From: Cystobacter ferrugineus
GTDB lineage: Bacteria > Myxococcota > Myxococcia > Myxococcales > Myxococcaceae
Direction of reading: 5' to 3'
Length of the DNA: 45,708 nucleotides
NCBI RefSeq assembly: GCF_001887355.1
Contig: NZ_MPIN01000032.1
Location: 1 to 45,708, forward strand
Program-made: the position numbers and the translations under genes
Shown here: piece by piece, positions 27,944 to 39,080 of the stretch
Numbering within the stretch: position 1 is the first letter of the stretch
Layout of the letters: the number at the start of each line of letters is the position of its first letter
The notes under the pieces: model-generated
The model's input: only the letters and a program-made list of their open reading frames with translations
What the model was told of the DNA's origin: nothing
The model's database searches: none

Positions 27944-28035
27944 TCCGCCCGATTTATCCCCCGTCCTGGAAATCCGCGAAAGGGGGGCGAACAACCACTC
28001 CAGGCCGCGCCCTCCCCCCAGGAGGCAGCCCTCCC

Positions 28036-28689
28036 TCAGCGAGCGAGCGCCGCGCGCACGGGACGGAAGGCGATGAAACCCAACAAGGCGGCGATGGCCC
28101 AGCGGCCCCAGTGCGAGCGCTCCGGCGCCAGGTGGTTGCGGGGCGCGTACTCGGCGAAGAGCGACACCATGCCCTTGATGAAGTGGCGCATGTCCTGCGG
28201 TCCGCGGCTGGTGAACCAGCGCCCATCGAGGACACCGGACTCATCGCGCCACTCGGCGCCCGCGTTGCGGATGTCATCCTTGATGCCCGGCCAGGACGAC
28301 AGCCGACGCCCGCTGGCAAGGCCCGCCGACACGAGCACCCAGGGCCCATGACACAGCGTGGCGATGGGCCGGCCGAGCCGGTCGATTTCGCGGACGAAGT
28401 CGAGGGCCTCTTCGCTCTGCCGGAGCGCGTCGGGATTCTGGAAGCCTCCGGGGATGAGCAGGGCGTCGAAGTCCCTGGGCCGCACGTTGTCCACCGTCTC
28501 GTCCACGGCGACCTTCTTGCCCGGCCACATCAGGTTGATGCCGCGAATCTTCCCCTTGTGGAGGGAGATGATGTCCACCTGGGCACCGCGCTTGCGCAGG
28601 GCCTTCACGGGGAGCGTGAGCTCCACCTGCTCGAAGCCATCGGTTGCCAGCACCCCCACGCGGATGCCCTTCAGTACCTTTCTCGCCAT
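28036..28689 (-). CDS. PfpI/DJ-1 family protein with hydrophobic C-terminal tail
   Basis: The product has 217 residues from the ATG at 28689 (GGGAG 8 nt upstream). Residues 8-180 read like a PfpI/YhbO-type deglycase or protease-like domain: VGVLATDGFEQVELTLP, LLIPGGFQNPDALR, and the nucleophile in IATLCHGPWVLVSAGL (Cys113, His114). The last 25 residues contain WAIAALLGFIAFRPVRAAL, a possible single membrane-anchoring or amphipathic helix not usual in this family. The protein is likely a stress-related enzyme or chaperone. It diverges from the Gre-like gene; the gap between them holds two GC-rich hairpins. Confidence 0.85.
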   Translation of the reverse strand: MARKVLKGIRVGVLATDGFEQVELTLPVKALRKRGAQVDIISLHKGKIRGINLMWPGKKVAVDETVDNVRPRDFDALLIPGGFQNPDALRQSEEALDFVREIDRLGRPIATLCHGPWVLVSAGLASGRRLSSWPGIKDDIRNAGAEWRDESGVLDGRWFTSRGPQDMRHFIKGMVSLFAEYAPRNHLAPERSHWGRWAIAALLGFIAFRPVRAALAR

Positions 28690-28749
28690 GTCGTATCTCC
28701 CGGGTCTTTTTCCCTCCGGGGAAGATCGGCGCCCTTGCCCGCTCCGCCA

Positions 28750-28809
28750 CCCCACGCTTCCCCGAGCGTGGGGGAAGCAGAGGAGCACGCCCTCCCTTCG
28801 AAGGAAGGG
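28750..28809. repeat. Two GC-rich hairpins in a divergent intergenic region
   Basis: A perfect 9-bp stem (CCCCACGCT at 28750-28758, AGCGTGGGG at 28765-28773, 6-nt loop) is followed by a second hairpin (CCCTTC at 28794-28799, GAAGGG at 28804-28809). They lie between two genes that start in opposite directions, so they are not ordinary terminators. They could be a dispersed intergenic repeat or RNA leader structures. Nothing coding is seen in the gap. Confidence 0.4.
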
Positions 28810-28946
28810 CTTGCCCGATTGGCTGCTGCCTCGTGGGAACTCTGGTCCTCGAAGGGGAAGCGAGTCGTTATCGTAAGGAGGAGAACACCCGCGGCCTGGG
28901 AGCCGGAGCGGCGAGCCAGACGGGCGGCCAACCACGGAGGGAGCAC

Positions 28947-29459
28947 ATGTCGAAGGCTTTCACCAAGGAAGACGCGGGCGGAGAAGACGTCGTCCTACCG
29001 CCTCGCCCCCGCCTGGCATCGGGAGAGAAGCGCTACATCACCGCCGAGGGCTACCGGGCGATGCAGGAGGAGCTGGCGGCGCTCTCGGTTCCCCTTCCCC
29101 GGGAGGAGAAGGAAGCCCTGGCACTCGCGGGAGAAGGACAGGCGCGGGAGCGGGCGCGCCGGGCGCGGCAGCTCGCCGCCATTCTGGAAGAGGTGCAGAT
29201 GGTGACCGAGGTGCCCGACGAGACCCGGGTCTTCTTCGGAGCCTGGGTGACGCTCGAGGACGAGGAAGGCGAGGAGACGACGTATCGCATCGTGGGTCCC
29301 GACGAGGCGGACGTGAAGGCGGGGCGGCTCAGCGTCGAGTCGCCCCTGGCGCGGGCTCTGCTCGGCAAGGAGGAGGGGGAGTCCGTCCGGGTGGAGCGCC
29401 CCCGCGGCGCCATCGAGTACACCGTGACGCAGGTGTCCTACCGGCCTCCCACCTCCTGA
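28947..29459 (+). CDS. GreA/GreB-family transcription factor with shortened coiled coil
   Basis: The product has 170 residues. An extra N-terminal stretch of 30 residues leads into ITAEGYRAMQEELAAL (31-46), the usual start of the Gre coiled coil. The C-terminal FKBP-like domain (about 92-168) is canonical: FGAWVTLEDEEGEETTYRIVG, SVESPLARALLGKEEGESV and EYTVTQVSY. Between them the coiled coil is about 12-14 residues shorter than in GreA or GreB, and the tip motif with its conserved acidic residues (GDxSENA) is missing; only AGEGQARERA is present. It should still bind the secondary channel of RNA polymerase, but may not stimulate transcript cleavage. GGAGGGAG precedes the ATG. Confidence 0.8.
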   Translation: MSKAFTKEDAGGEDVVLPPRPRLASGEKRYITAEGYRAMQEELAALSVPLPREEKEALALAGEGQARERARRARQLAAILEEVQMVTEVPDETRVFFGAWVTLEDEEGEETTYRIVGPDEADVKAGRLSVESPLARALLGKEEGESVRVERPRGAIEYTVTQVSYRPPTS

Positions 29460-29502
29460 ACGCACCGGACGCCGTCAGGTGTTCTCGCCCGCGGCGTCCC
29501 TC

Positions 29503-29523
29503 TTGGTGTTCAATCAACACCAA
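29503..29523 (+). promoter_or_regulatory. 21-bp palindrome upstream of the NADAR gene
   Basis: TTGGTGTT at 29503-29510 and AACACCAA at 29516-29523 form a perfect 8-bp inverted repeat around a 5-nt spacer (CAATC). It ends 16 nt before the ATG at 29540. No T-run follows, so it is not an intrinsic terminator for the Gre gene. Its size and two-fold symmetry fit a dimeric repressor operator. Confidence 0.45.
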
Positions 29524-29539
29524 CTCGGGAGTGCGGCCA

Positions 29540-30031
29540 ATGGATACGGTGCGCGGCGGTTTCACGTTCTTCTGGCGGTCGGAGTCTCCGTTCTCGCAGT
29601 GGCATGCCTCGGAGTTCGTGGTGGACGGAGAGCGGTTCATCTGCGCCGAGCAGTACATGATGTACGGCAAGGCGCGGCTCTTCGGAGATGGGGAGACGGC
29701 CACGCGGATCCTCGCGGCGCGCACGCCCAAGGAGCACAAGGCGCTCGGACGTCAGGTGCGGGGCTTCGAGGGCGCGGTGTGGGAGCGGGAGCGCGAGCGC
29801 ATCGTGTATGAGGGCAACCACGCCAAGTTCACCCAGAACGCCGGGTTGCGCTCGGCGCTGCTGGCCACTCGGGGAACGGTGCTGGTGGAGGCCAGTCCGC
29901 TGGACCGCATCTGGGGCGTGGGGCTGTCGGCGGAGGATCCCCGCATCCAGGATCCGGCGAAGTGGCGGGGCCAGAACCTGCTGGGCAAGGTCCTCACGCG
30001 CCTCCGGGAGGATCTGCTCGCCGCGGCCTGA
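29540..30031 (+). CDS. NADAR family (YbiA/RibX-like) N-glycosidase
   Basis: The product has 163 residues from the ATG at 29540 (GGGAG 9 nt upstream). Family signatures are present: FFWRSESPFSQWHASEF, CAEQYMMYGKARLFGD at about 35-50, EASPLDRIWGVGLS at 117-130 and WRGQNLLGKVLTRLR at 142-156. NADAR proteins cleave N-glycosidic bonds in ADP-ribose-like or riboflavin-pathway intermediates; RibX-type enzymes remove damaged or toxic early riboflavin intermediates, and some members reverse ADP-ribosylation in phage defence. No rib gene or defence gene is adjacent, so the precise job is open. A 21-bp palindrome sits just upstream. Confidence 0.92.
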   Translation: MDTVRGGFTFFWRSESPFSQWHASEFVVDGERFICAEQYMMYGKARLFGDGETATRILAARTPKEHKALGRQVRGFEGAVWERERERIVYEGNHAKFTQNAGLRSALLATRGTVLVEASPLDRIWGVGLSAEDPRIQDPAKWRGQNLLGKVLTRLREDLLAAA

Positions 30032-30050
30032 TGGGGACCGCGGCCGGGGC

Positions 30051-30854
30051 TCAGGGCGGGGCGTTCTTGATCTTCCACGCGGCCAGCCGGTCGATCAGCC
30101 CCGGCGCGAGCGCCTTGAGGGCCAGCATCACCTTCGGGGCGGGCATCATCACCCACTCACGATCCCGGCGCTCCATGGCGCGTAGGATGAAACGCGCGCA
30201 CGTGCGGGCATCCATTATCCGCTGGCCCTTCTCCTCCGCGATGTCCGCGTGTCCCGTCTTGCCGTCCGGGCCGAGCGCCCGGGCGCGGATGGGGGTGGCG
30301 ACGAAGCCGGGCGAGGCGACGAGCACGTCCACGCCGGTGCCGAGCAACTCGATGCGCAGGGAGTCGAAGAATCCCTGCATGGCGTGCTTGCTCCCGGCAT
30401 AGCCGGTGCGGCCCGGTACGCCGCTCTTTCCCGTCAGGGAGGACACGGCGACGACGAGGCCCCGGCGCGCCTTGAGGGAGGCGAGCGCATGGTGGGTGCA
30501 GTAGACCGCGCCCAGGTAGTTCACCCGCAGGAGTCGCTCGAAGACGGACAGGTCCGTCACCTCCTCGAAGCGCCCGCGCATGGTGAGCCCGGCGTTGTTG
30601 ACCAGGACATCGATTCCGCCAAAGGCCTCCACGGCGCGCGCCATGAGGCGGCGGCAGGACTCGGGATCGCTCACGTCGGTGGGCACGACGAGCGCGTGGC
30701 CCCCGGCCTGCTCACACCGCTGTTTCACCCGGGCGAGCGCGACCTCGTCCCGCGCCGCGAGCACCACCCGTGCTCCTTTTTCCGCCAGGAGTACTGCCAA
30801 TTCCTCGCCGATGCCCGAGGAGGCCCCCGTGACAACCACCGTTTTGTCCTTCAT
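30051..30854 (-). CDS. Short-chain dehydrogenase/reductase
   Basis: The product has 267 residues, a classical SDR of the cP2 type. The coenzyme loop is VVVTGASSGIGEELA (TGxxxGIG, 9-16), NNAG is at about 86-89, and the catalytic residues are Ser139, Tyr152 and Lys156 (YAGSK). AARDEVALARV after the second strand (arginine after the Ala pair) suggests NADP(H). The C-terminal hydrophobic stretch (VMLALKALAPGLIDRLAAWKIK) resembles SDRs that act on lipids. The substrate is unknown. It converges on the NADAR gene, 19 bp away. Confidence 0.9.
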   Translation of the reverse strand: MKDKTVVVTGASSGIGEELAVLLAEKGARVVLAARDEVALARVKQRCEQAGGHALVVPTDVSDPESCRRLMARAVEAFGGIDVLVNNAGLTMRGRFEEVTDLSVFERLLRVNYLGAVYCTHHALASLKARRGLVVAVSSLTGKSGVPGRTGYAGSKHAMQGFFDSLRIELLGTGVDVLVASPGFVATPIRARALGPDGKTGHADIAEEKGQRIMDARTCARFILRAMERRDREWVMMPAPKVMLALKALAPGLIDRLAAWKIKNAPP

Positions 30855-31451
30855 GGGCCGCCATTCTAACTGGGTGCCCCGGGCCCGCTGGCACGTAGCG
30901 CTACATCTCTCTGGCCTGGCGTGTACGCGCTGCACTCAGGGAAAAGGCACCCGCCACGACCGTCACTTCCGCCGGGACGCCCGGGTGCGTGACATCGTGG
31001 ATCGGCTGTTGGCGCCCCACCGGGAACGTTGGCGCGACCCGGACGATGCCTGAACCTCGCACGGTTTCAACCCCCCTACCAACTTCCAGAAGAGATCATC
31101 ATCGCCCGCGCTTTCTGATCGCGCCACGGCGCCTGAGTCGTGCTATCCCGCGCGCCAGCCCTATTCCCGATACGGAACGAGAAAGGTTGACAGTCTGATA
31201 ATGATGCCCGATGGTCACGCGCCGCGTTGGACTGGGACGAGGAGGAGCGACCCTGTCCACGGCATCTCTTCATTCGGTCGGGGTCGGGTTTGTTCGCGAG
31301 TCTCCTGTCTGGGCAGGAGCCGCCGTAGCCATAGCAACGCCGTGAATGCGCTTCTTGTCCCAATCTCCCCATACCCGTCTCCGGTCCGGTCGCACTGTGC
31401 TCCCGGTTGCGACCTCCGGAGCCATCCACTGATCAGCCCCTCGGTCCTGGT
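30855..31451 (+). other. 597-bp intergenic region before the respiratory operon, with a possible small remnant and leader
   Basis: No convincing full gene lies here. A plus-strand frame from 30853 to 31053 (66 codons) ends in a stretch with strongly coding-like codon use (HDRHFRRDARVRDIVDRLLA), possibly the end of a decayed gene. Promoter candidates for actA are TTGACA at 31187-31192 and, overlapping in the same stretch, GATAAT at 31197-31202; these cannot both belong to one sigma-70 promoter because they are only 4 nt apart. GATAATGAT at 31197-31205 also equals one Fur half-site, but the second half is not there. A 6-bp hairpin (CTCCTG 31302-31307, CAGGAG 31314-31319) lies in the long leader. 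Confidence 0.4.
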
Positions 31452-32114
31452 ATGAGCGGTCCTCTCTTCCCACGTTGGACGAACACGGTGTCGCGCGCTT
31501 CGGTCGCGGCGCTCCTCGCATTCCCCGCGCTCGCGCTCGGTGGACTGATGGCGTACGTACGGTCTCCGTTCGTCACCAATCAGCACCGTCCGATCGAGCA
31601 GCCGATTGAGTTCGACCACCGGCACCACGCCGGTGACGAGCAGATCGACTGCCGCTACTGCCACTTCTCCGTGGAGAAGTCGCCGTCGGCCGGTATCCCC
31701 TCCACCACGGTCTGCATGTCCTGCCACGCGCAGGTGTGGAACCAGAGTCCGTACCTGGCACTCGTGCGGCAGGCGTACTTCACGGACCAGCCGATCCCCT
31801 GGATCCGCGTCCACAACCTGCCGGACTTCGTCTACTTCAACCACTCCATCCACGTCGCCAAGGGCGTGGGCTGCGTGACCTGCCATGGTCGGGTGGATGA
31901 GATGGGCGCCATCGAGCAGGTGGCTCCGCTCACCATGGAGTGGTGCCTGGACTGCCACCGCGACCCCGGGCCCAACCTGCGCCCGCAGGAATTCATCACC
32001 AGCATGACCTGGAAGCCGCCCGAGGATCACGCCGAGGCGGCGAAGCTCGCGGAAACGCTGATGAAAGAGAACGACGTTCACGGTCGCACGAGCTGCTCGA
32101 CATGCCATCGCTGA
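31452..32114 (+). CDS. actA: Alternative complex III subunit ActA, pentaheme cytochrome c
   Basis: The product has 220 residues. One N-terminal membrane helix (about 14-36) anchors a periplasmic domain with five CxxCH heme sites: CRYCH (67-71), CMSCH (88-92), CVTCH (141-145), CLDCH (165-169) and CSTCH (215-219). Gene order and the five-heme pattern identify ActA of alternative complex III, the bc1-independent quinol:cytochrome c oxidoreductase. Extra histidines (HRHHAGDEQIDC, HNLPDFVYFNHSIH) are the expected distal ligands. It is the first gene of the act-cta operon and carries electrons from ActB to the outgoing cytochrome. Confidence 0.92.
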   Translation: MSGPLFPRWTNTVSRASVAALLAFPALALGGLMAYVRSPFVTNQHRPIEQPIEFDHRHHAGDEQIDCRYCHFSVEKSPSAGIPSTTVCMSCHAQVWNQSPYLALVRQAYFTDQPIPWIRVHNLPDFVYFNHSIHVAKGVGCVTCHGRVDEMGAIEQVAPLTMEWCLDCHRDPGPNLRPQEFITSMTWKPPEDHAEAAKLAETLMKENDVHGRTSCSTCHR

Positions 32115-32137
32115 AGCCCAAGCTCGACGGAGATTCT

Positions 32138-35308
<3,171 letters not shown>

Positions 35309-35311
35309 GTC

Positions 35312-36757
35312 ATGGCCGAGACCGCAATCCATCATCCTCCTGGCGTCGATCCGCTCGAGCCGCGGATGCTCGTCGCGCCGCACCACGACGACGCCTCGCT
35401 CAACGAGACCCTGCTCGACCACGTCTGGGCCAAGCCGGGCAAGGGCTGGTTCCTGCTGTTCGGAATCGCCCTGGTCGGACTGGGCATGTTCCTGGTCGCC
35501 GTGACGATGACGCTCGCGCGCGGCATCGGCGTGTGGGGTAACAACCAGCCCAACGGCTGGGCGTTCGACATCGTCAACTTCGTGTGGTGGGTGGGTATCG
35601 GCCACGCCGGTACCCTCATCTCCGCCATCCTCCTGCTCTTCCAGCAGAAGTGGCGCACGAGCATCAACCGCTTCGCCGAGGCGATGACCATCTTCGCGGT
35701 CATCTGCGCGGGCATGTTCCCGATCCTGCACACGGGCCGTCCCTGGTTCGCCTTCTGGCTCCTGCCCTACCCCAGCACGCTGGGCGCCTGGCCCCAGTTC
35801 CGCTCCCCGCTGGACTGGGACGTGTTCGCCATCTCCACGTACTTCACCGTGTCGCTGCTGTTCTGGTACATCGGCCTGATTCCGGACCTGGCGGCGCTGC
35901 GCGACTCGTCCAAGGGCAAGATGCAGCGCATCATCTACGGCCTGTTCTCCCTCGGCTGGCGCGGCTCCGGTCGTCACTGGCACAACTACAAGATCGGCTA
36001 CCTGCTGCTGGCGGGTCTCTCCACCCCGCTCGTGCTCAGCGTGCACACGATCGTGTCCTTCGACTTCGCCACGGGCCTCATCCCTGGCTGGCACGCCACC
36101 ATCTTCCCGCCCTACTTCGTCGCCGGCGCCGTGTTCAGCGGCTTCGCGATGGTGATCACGCTCATCGTTCCGGCGCGCAAGTACCTCAAGCTCCGGGACG
36201 TCATCACGGATCGCCACCTGGAGAACATGAACAAGGTCATCCTCGCGACGGGCCTCATCGTGTCCTACGGGTACATGATGGAGCACTTCATCGCCTGGTA
36301 CTCCGGCAACGAGTACGAGATCTGGACCTTCTACGTGAACCGCGCGCGGGGTCCCTACGCGGGCGTGTACTGGCTGATGATCGCCTGCAACGTCATCACG
36401 CCGAACATCTTCTGGTTCAAGAAGTGCCGCACGAGCATCCCCATCATGTGGGTGGCCTCCATCGTCGTGAACATCGGCATGTGGTGCGAGCGCTTCATCA
36501 TCATCGTGACGTCGCTGACGCAGGACTTCCTGCCCTCGTCGTGGGACCTGTACAGCCCGACGTGGGTGGACTGGTGCCTCTACATCGGCACGCTGGGCCT
36601 GTTCGGCACGCTCTTCCTGCTGTTCCTCAAGTTCGTCCCCGCGGTGGCCATCAGCGAGGTGAAGGAGCTCCAGCTCGAGCTCAAGCACGCCGCCCACCAC
36701 GCCGCGCATGGCGCCGAGACGGGTGCCGCCGGGACCCTCACCCACGGAGCGCACTGA
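35312..36757 (+). CDS. actC: Alternative complex III subunit ActC, NrfD/PsrC-type quinol-binding membrane protein
   Basis: The product has 481 residues and about ten membrane helices. After a soluble N-terminus (about 60 residues) the first helix is [71 protein letters not shown] is the NrfD/PsrC segment, in which the histidine and acidic residues near the quinol site lie. The C-terminus is a hydrophilic tail rich in His and Ala. It couples quinol oxidation to the iron-sulfur subunit ActB, probably with proton movement. It lies 3 bp after actB and 3 bp before actD. Confidence 0.92.
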   Translation: MAETAIHHPPGVDPLEPRMLVAPHHDDASLNETLLDHVWAKPGKGWFLLFGIALVGLGMFLVAVTMTLARGIGVWGNNQPNGWAFDIVNFVWWVGIGHAGTLISAILLLFQQKWRTSINRFAEAMTIFAVICAGMFPILHTGRPWFAFWLLPYPSTLGAWPQFRSPLDWDVFAISTYFTVSLLFWYIGLIPDLAALRDSSKGKMQRIIYGLFSLGWRGSGRHWHNYKIGYLLLAGLSTPLVLSVHTIVSFDFATGLIPGWHATIFPPYFVAGAVFSGFAMVITLIVPARKYLKLRDVITDRHLENMNKVILATGLIVSYGYMMEHFIAWYSGNEYEIWTFYVNRARGPYAGVYWLMIACNVITPNIFWFKKCRTSIPIMWVASIVVNIGMWCERFIIIVTSLTQDFLPSSWDLYSPTWVDWCLYIGTLGLFGTLFLLFLKFVPAVAISEVKELQLELKHAAHHAAHGAETGAAGTLTHGAH

Positions 36758-36760
36758 ACC

Positions 36761-37312
36761 ATGTCCGCCGAAACCAAGGTCCTGGAAACCCTGGTCCTCG
36801 CCGAGTTCGCCACTCCCGAGGCCCTGGTGGATGCCACCCGGCAGATGCGGGAGAAGGGCTATGAGGGGATGGATACCTATTCGCCCTACCCGCTGCATGG
36901 CGGCTCCGAGGCGCTGGGTCTGCCCCCCTCGCGCGTGCCCTTCATCGCCCTGTGCGCGGGCCTCACCGGCACCGCCACCGCCATCTCATTCATGGCGTAC
37001 ATGAACGGCTTCGACTACCCGCTCAACGTGGGTGGTCGTCCCATCTTCAGCCTGCCCGCCTACGTGCCCATCACCTTCGAGTTGACGGTGCTCCTGGCGG
37101 CCTTCGGCATCTTCTTCGGAGTCCTGGGGCTCGCCCGGCTGCCGCAGCCGTACCACCCGGCTTACGAGCACGAGGCGTTCCGCAGCGCCACCACGCACGG
37201 CTACTGGCTGAGCGTGCCGCAGTTCGCGACGCTCCAGGCGGATGCGATCATGGATCAGCTCAAGGCCCTGGGTGCCACCCAGGTGACCGTGGTGACGGGA
37301 GAGAAGGAATGA
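36761..37312 (+). CDS. actD: Alternative complex III subunit ActD (DUF3341)
   Basis: The product has 183 residues. The N-terminus (LAEFATPEALVDATRQMREKGYEGMDTYSPYPLHG) is a typical DUF3341 opening. Two membrane helices follow (about 65-85 and 105-130, FELTVLLAAFGIFFGVLGLARL), and a soluble C-terminal domain ends in LKALGATQVTVVTGEKE. ActD is a structural part of alternative complex III on the cytoplasmic side of the membrane. The 3' end overlaps actE by ATGA. Confidence 0.92.
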   Translation: MSAETKVLETLVLAEFATPEALVDATRQMREKGYEGMDTYSPYPLHGGSEALGLPPSRVPFIALCAGLTGTATAISFMAYMNGFDYPLNVGGRPIFSLPAYVPITFELTVLLAAFGIFFGVLGLARLPQPYHPAYEHEAFRSATTHGYWLSVPQFATLQADAIMDQLKALGATQVTVVTGEKE

Positions 37313-37872
37313 GGCGGCTCATCCCCTTGGCCGGGCTCGCCCTGGCCGGCTGCAACGTGCCCTCCGAGTTCCTCCAGCGCATGGAGGCACAGGCCAAGTA
37401 CGAGTATTACGAGACGAACGAGTTCTGGGCGGATGGCAAGGCCATGCGCACGCCCCCCGAGGGCACCATCCCGCGCGAGCGCCTGGTGGGAGAGCCCGGC
37501 CTGACGACGGGCCGGGTCAACGGTGAGTTCGTCACCATCAACCCGCTCAAGCTCGACCGGGCCGTGCTGGAAGAGGGCCACAAGAAGTACAACATCGTCT
37601 GCGCCCAGTGCCACGGCCGGCTCGGCGACGGCAACAGCGTGGTCGCCGAGAACATGGCGATGCGCCTGCCCCCGTCCCTTCAGGAGATCGCCAACAAGCC
37701 GGATGGCCATTTCTACGCCGCCATCACCGAGGGCTACGGCGTGATGCCGTCCTTCTCGGGCGAACTCAACATCCAGGAGCGTTGGGCCGTGGTGGCCTAC
37801 GTTCGCGCGCTGCAGACGGCCCGCGCCCCCAAGGCTGGCGGCCAGCAGCCCCTTCCGCAGGAGAACCGATGA
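37309..37872 (+). CDS. actE: Alternative complex III subunit ActE, monoheme cytochrome c lipoprotein
   Basis: The product has 187 residues. The signal peptide is short and ends in a lipobox LALAGC (Cys15). One heme motif, CAQCH at about 100-104, follows NPLKLDRAVLEEGHKKYNIV, and GVMPSFSGELNIQERWAVVAYVRAL supplies the methionine ligand region, all typical of a small cytochrome c domain. In alternative complex III, ActE sits on the periplasmic face and hands electrons on. The start overlaps the actD stop, and the end overlaps the actF start (both ATGA). Confidence 0.92.
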   Translation: MRRLIPLAGLALAGCNVPSEFLQRMEAQAKYEYYETNEFWADGKAMRTPPEGTIPRERLVGEPGLTTGRVNGEFVTINPLKLDRAVLEEGHKKYNIVCAQCHGRLGDGNSVVAENMAMRLPPSLQEIANKPDGHFYAAITEGYGVMPSFSGELNIQERWAVVAYVRALQTARAPKAGGQQPLPQENR

Positions 37873-39080
37873 TTGCCGTGGATCGTTTCACGGGCGGCTC
37901 GAAGGTGATGGCGGCGGCCGGAGCGCTGGGCGTGCTCGGCCTCGTGCTGACCATCGTCGGCTTCGTGCTCGACCCCCAGAAGGCGATGTTCAGCTACCTG
38001 TTCGGCTTCAGCTACTGGCTGGGCATCGCGGTGGCGTCCATCATCATGGTGGCCATCTTCCACACCGCCAAGGTCAAGTGGATCACCGTGCTGCGCCGCA
38101 CCATGGAGACCATGGGCTCGAGCGTGATCTTCTTCGCCGTGCTCGTGCTGCCCATCCTCGCCGGGGCCAAGTACCTCTTCCCCTGGGTGGACGCGGAGAA
38201 CTGGGTGTTCCCCGGCACTGACGGGGTGAAGTTCACCGCGGTGGAGCTGCACCACCTGCACCACAAGCACCCCTACCTCAATCTCACCTTCTTCTACATC
38301 CGCCAGGCCATCTACTTCTTCACCTGGATCTTCGTGTCCTCGCGGCTGCGCGGCTGGAGCGTGCAGCAGGACACGTCGGGTGAGCTCGAGTTGACGGCCA
38401 AGCAGCGCCGGTTCGCGCCGGGCTCGCTCCCCTTCCTTGCGCTGACGATTACCTTCGCTGCTTTCGACTGGCTGATGACGCTCACGCCGCTCTGGCAGTC
38501 CACCATCTTCGGCGTCTATTACTTCTGCGGCAGCTTCCTGAGCGCGTTCTGCGTGGTGACGATCGCCACGGTGAACTCGCAGGGCAAGGACGGATACGGG
38601 TCGCTGGTGACGACGGCGCACTACCACAACCTGGGCAAGCTCATGTTCGCCTTCACGGCGTTCTGGGCCTACATCGCCTTCTCCCAGTTCTTCCTCATCT
38701 GGGCCGCCAACCTGCCGGAAGAGGCGGGCTGGTACCGGCTGCGCATCGTGGGGCCGTGGCTGCCCGTGTCGCTCGCGCTGCTCATCGGCCAGTTCCTGCT
38801 GCCCTTCTTCACGCTGCTATCGCGCAAGCTGAAGCTCCAGCCCCGCCGCCTGGCCGTCATCGCCGTCTACATCCTGGTCATGCACGCCGTGGACATGTAC
38901 TGGCTCATCTGGCCGGCCGTTTCGCCCCAGGGCCCCTCGTTCCACTGGACGCTGCTCACCGCCTTCGTCGGCGTGGGTGGAATCGCGGTGGCGGGAGCCC
39001 TGTGGCAGACCCGCGGTCGGTATACGGTGCCGGTGAAGGACCCCTACATCTCCGAGTCGCTGAGGTACGTGCAGCCATGA
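37869..39080 (+). CDS. actF: Alternative complex III subunit ActF, second NrfD-like membrane subunit
   Basis: The product has 403 residues and about ten membrane helices. Recognisable parts are GALGVLGLVLTIVGFVLDPQ, FSYWLGIAVASIIMVAIFHTAKVKWITVLRR, LTFFYIRQAIYFFTWIFVS, and AFDWLMTLTPLWQSTIFGVYYFCGSFLSAFC, the usual ActF pattern. It resembles a shortened ActC and in known complexes forms the second membrane bundle; a quinol site here is not certain. It is translationally coupled with actE upstream and with the small membrane protein downstream. Confidence 0.92.
   Translation: MIAVDRFTGGSKVMAAAGALGVLGLVLTIVGFVLDPQKAMFSYLFGFSYWLGIAVASIIMVAIFHTAKVKWITVLRRTMETMGSSVIFFAVLVLPILAGAKYLFPWVDAENWVFPGTDGVKFTAVELHHLHHKHPYLNLTFFYIRQAIYFFTWIFVSSRLRGWSVQQDTSGELELTAKQRRFAPGSLPFLALTITFAAFDWLMTLTPLWQSTIFGVYYFCGSFLSAFCVVTIATVNSQGKDGYGSLVTTAHYHNLGKLMFAFTAFWAYIAFSQFFLIWAANLPEEAGWYRLRIVGPWLPVSLALLIGQFLLPFFTLLSRKLKLQPRRLAVIAVYILVMHAVDMYWLIWPAVSPQGPSFHWTLLTAFVGVGGIAVAGALWQTRGRYTVPVKDPYISESLRYVQP

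Noticed and set aside
31197-31215. Fur box upstream of the act operon
   Set aside because: GATAATGAT is a perfect half, but the other half does not match, so the total agreement is near what chance allows for an AT-rich promoter element.
31201-31455. 84-codon plus-strand frame overlapping the actA start
   Set aside because: Composition is not coding-like, there is no ribosome site, and it overlaps actA out of frame.
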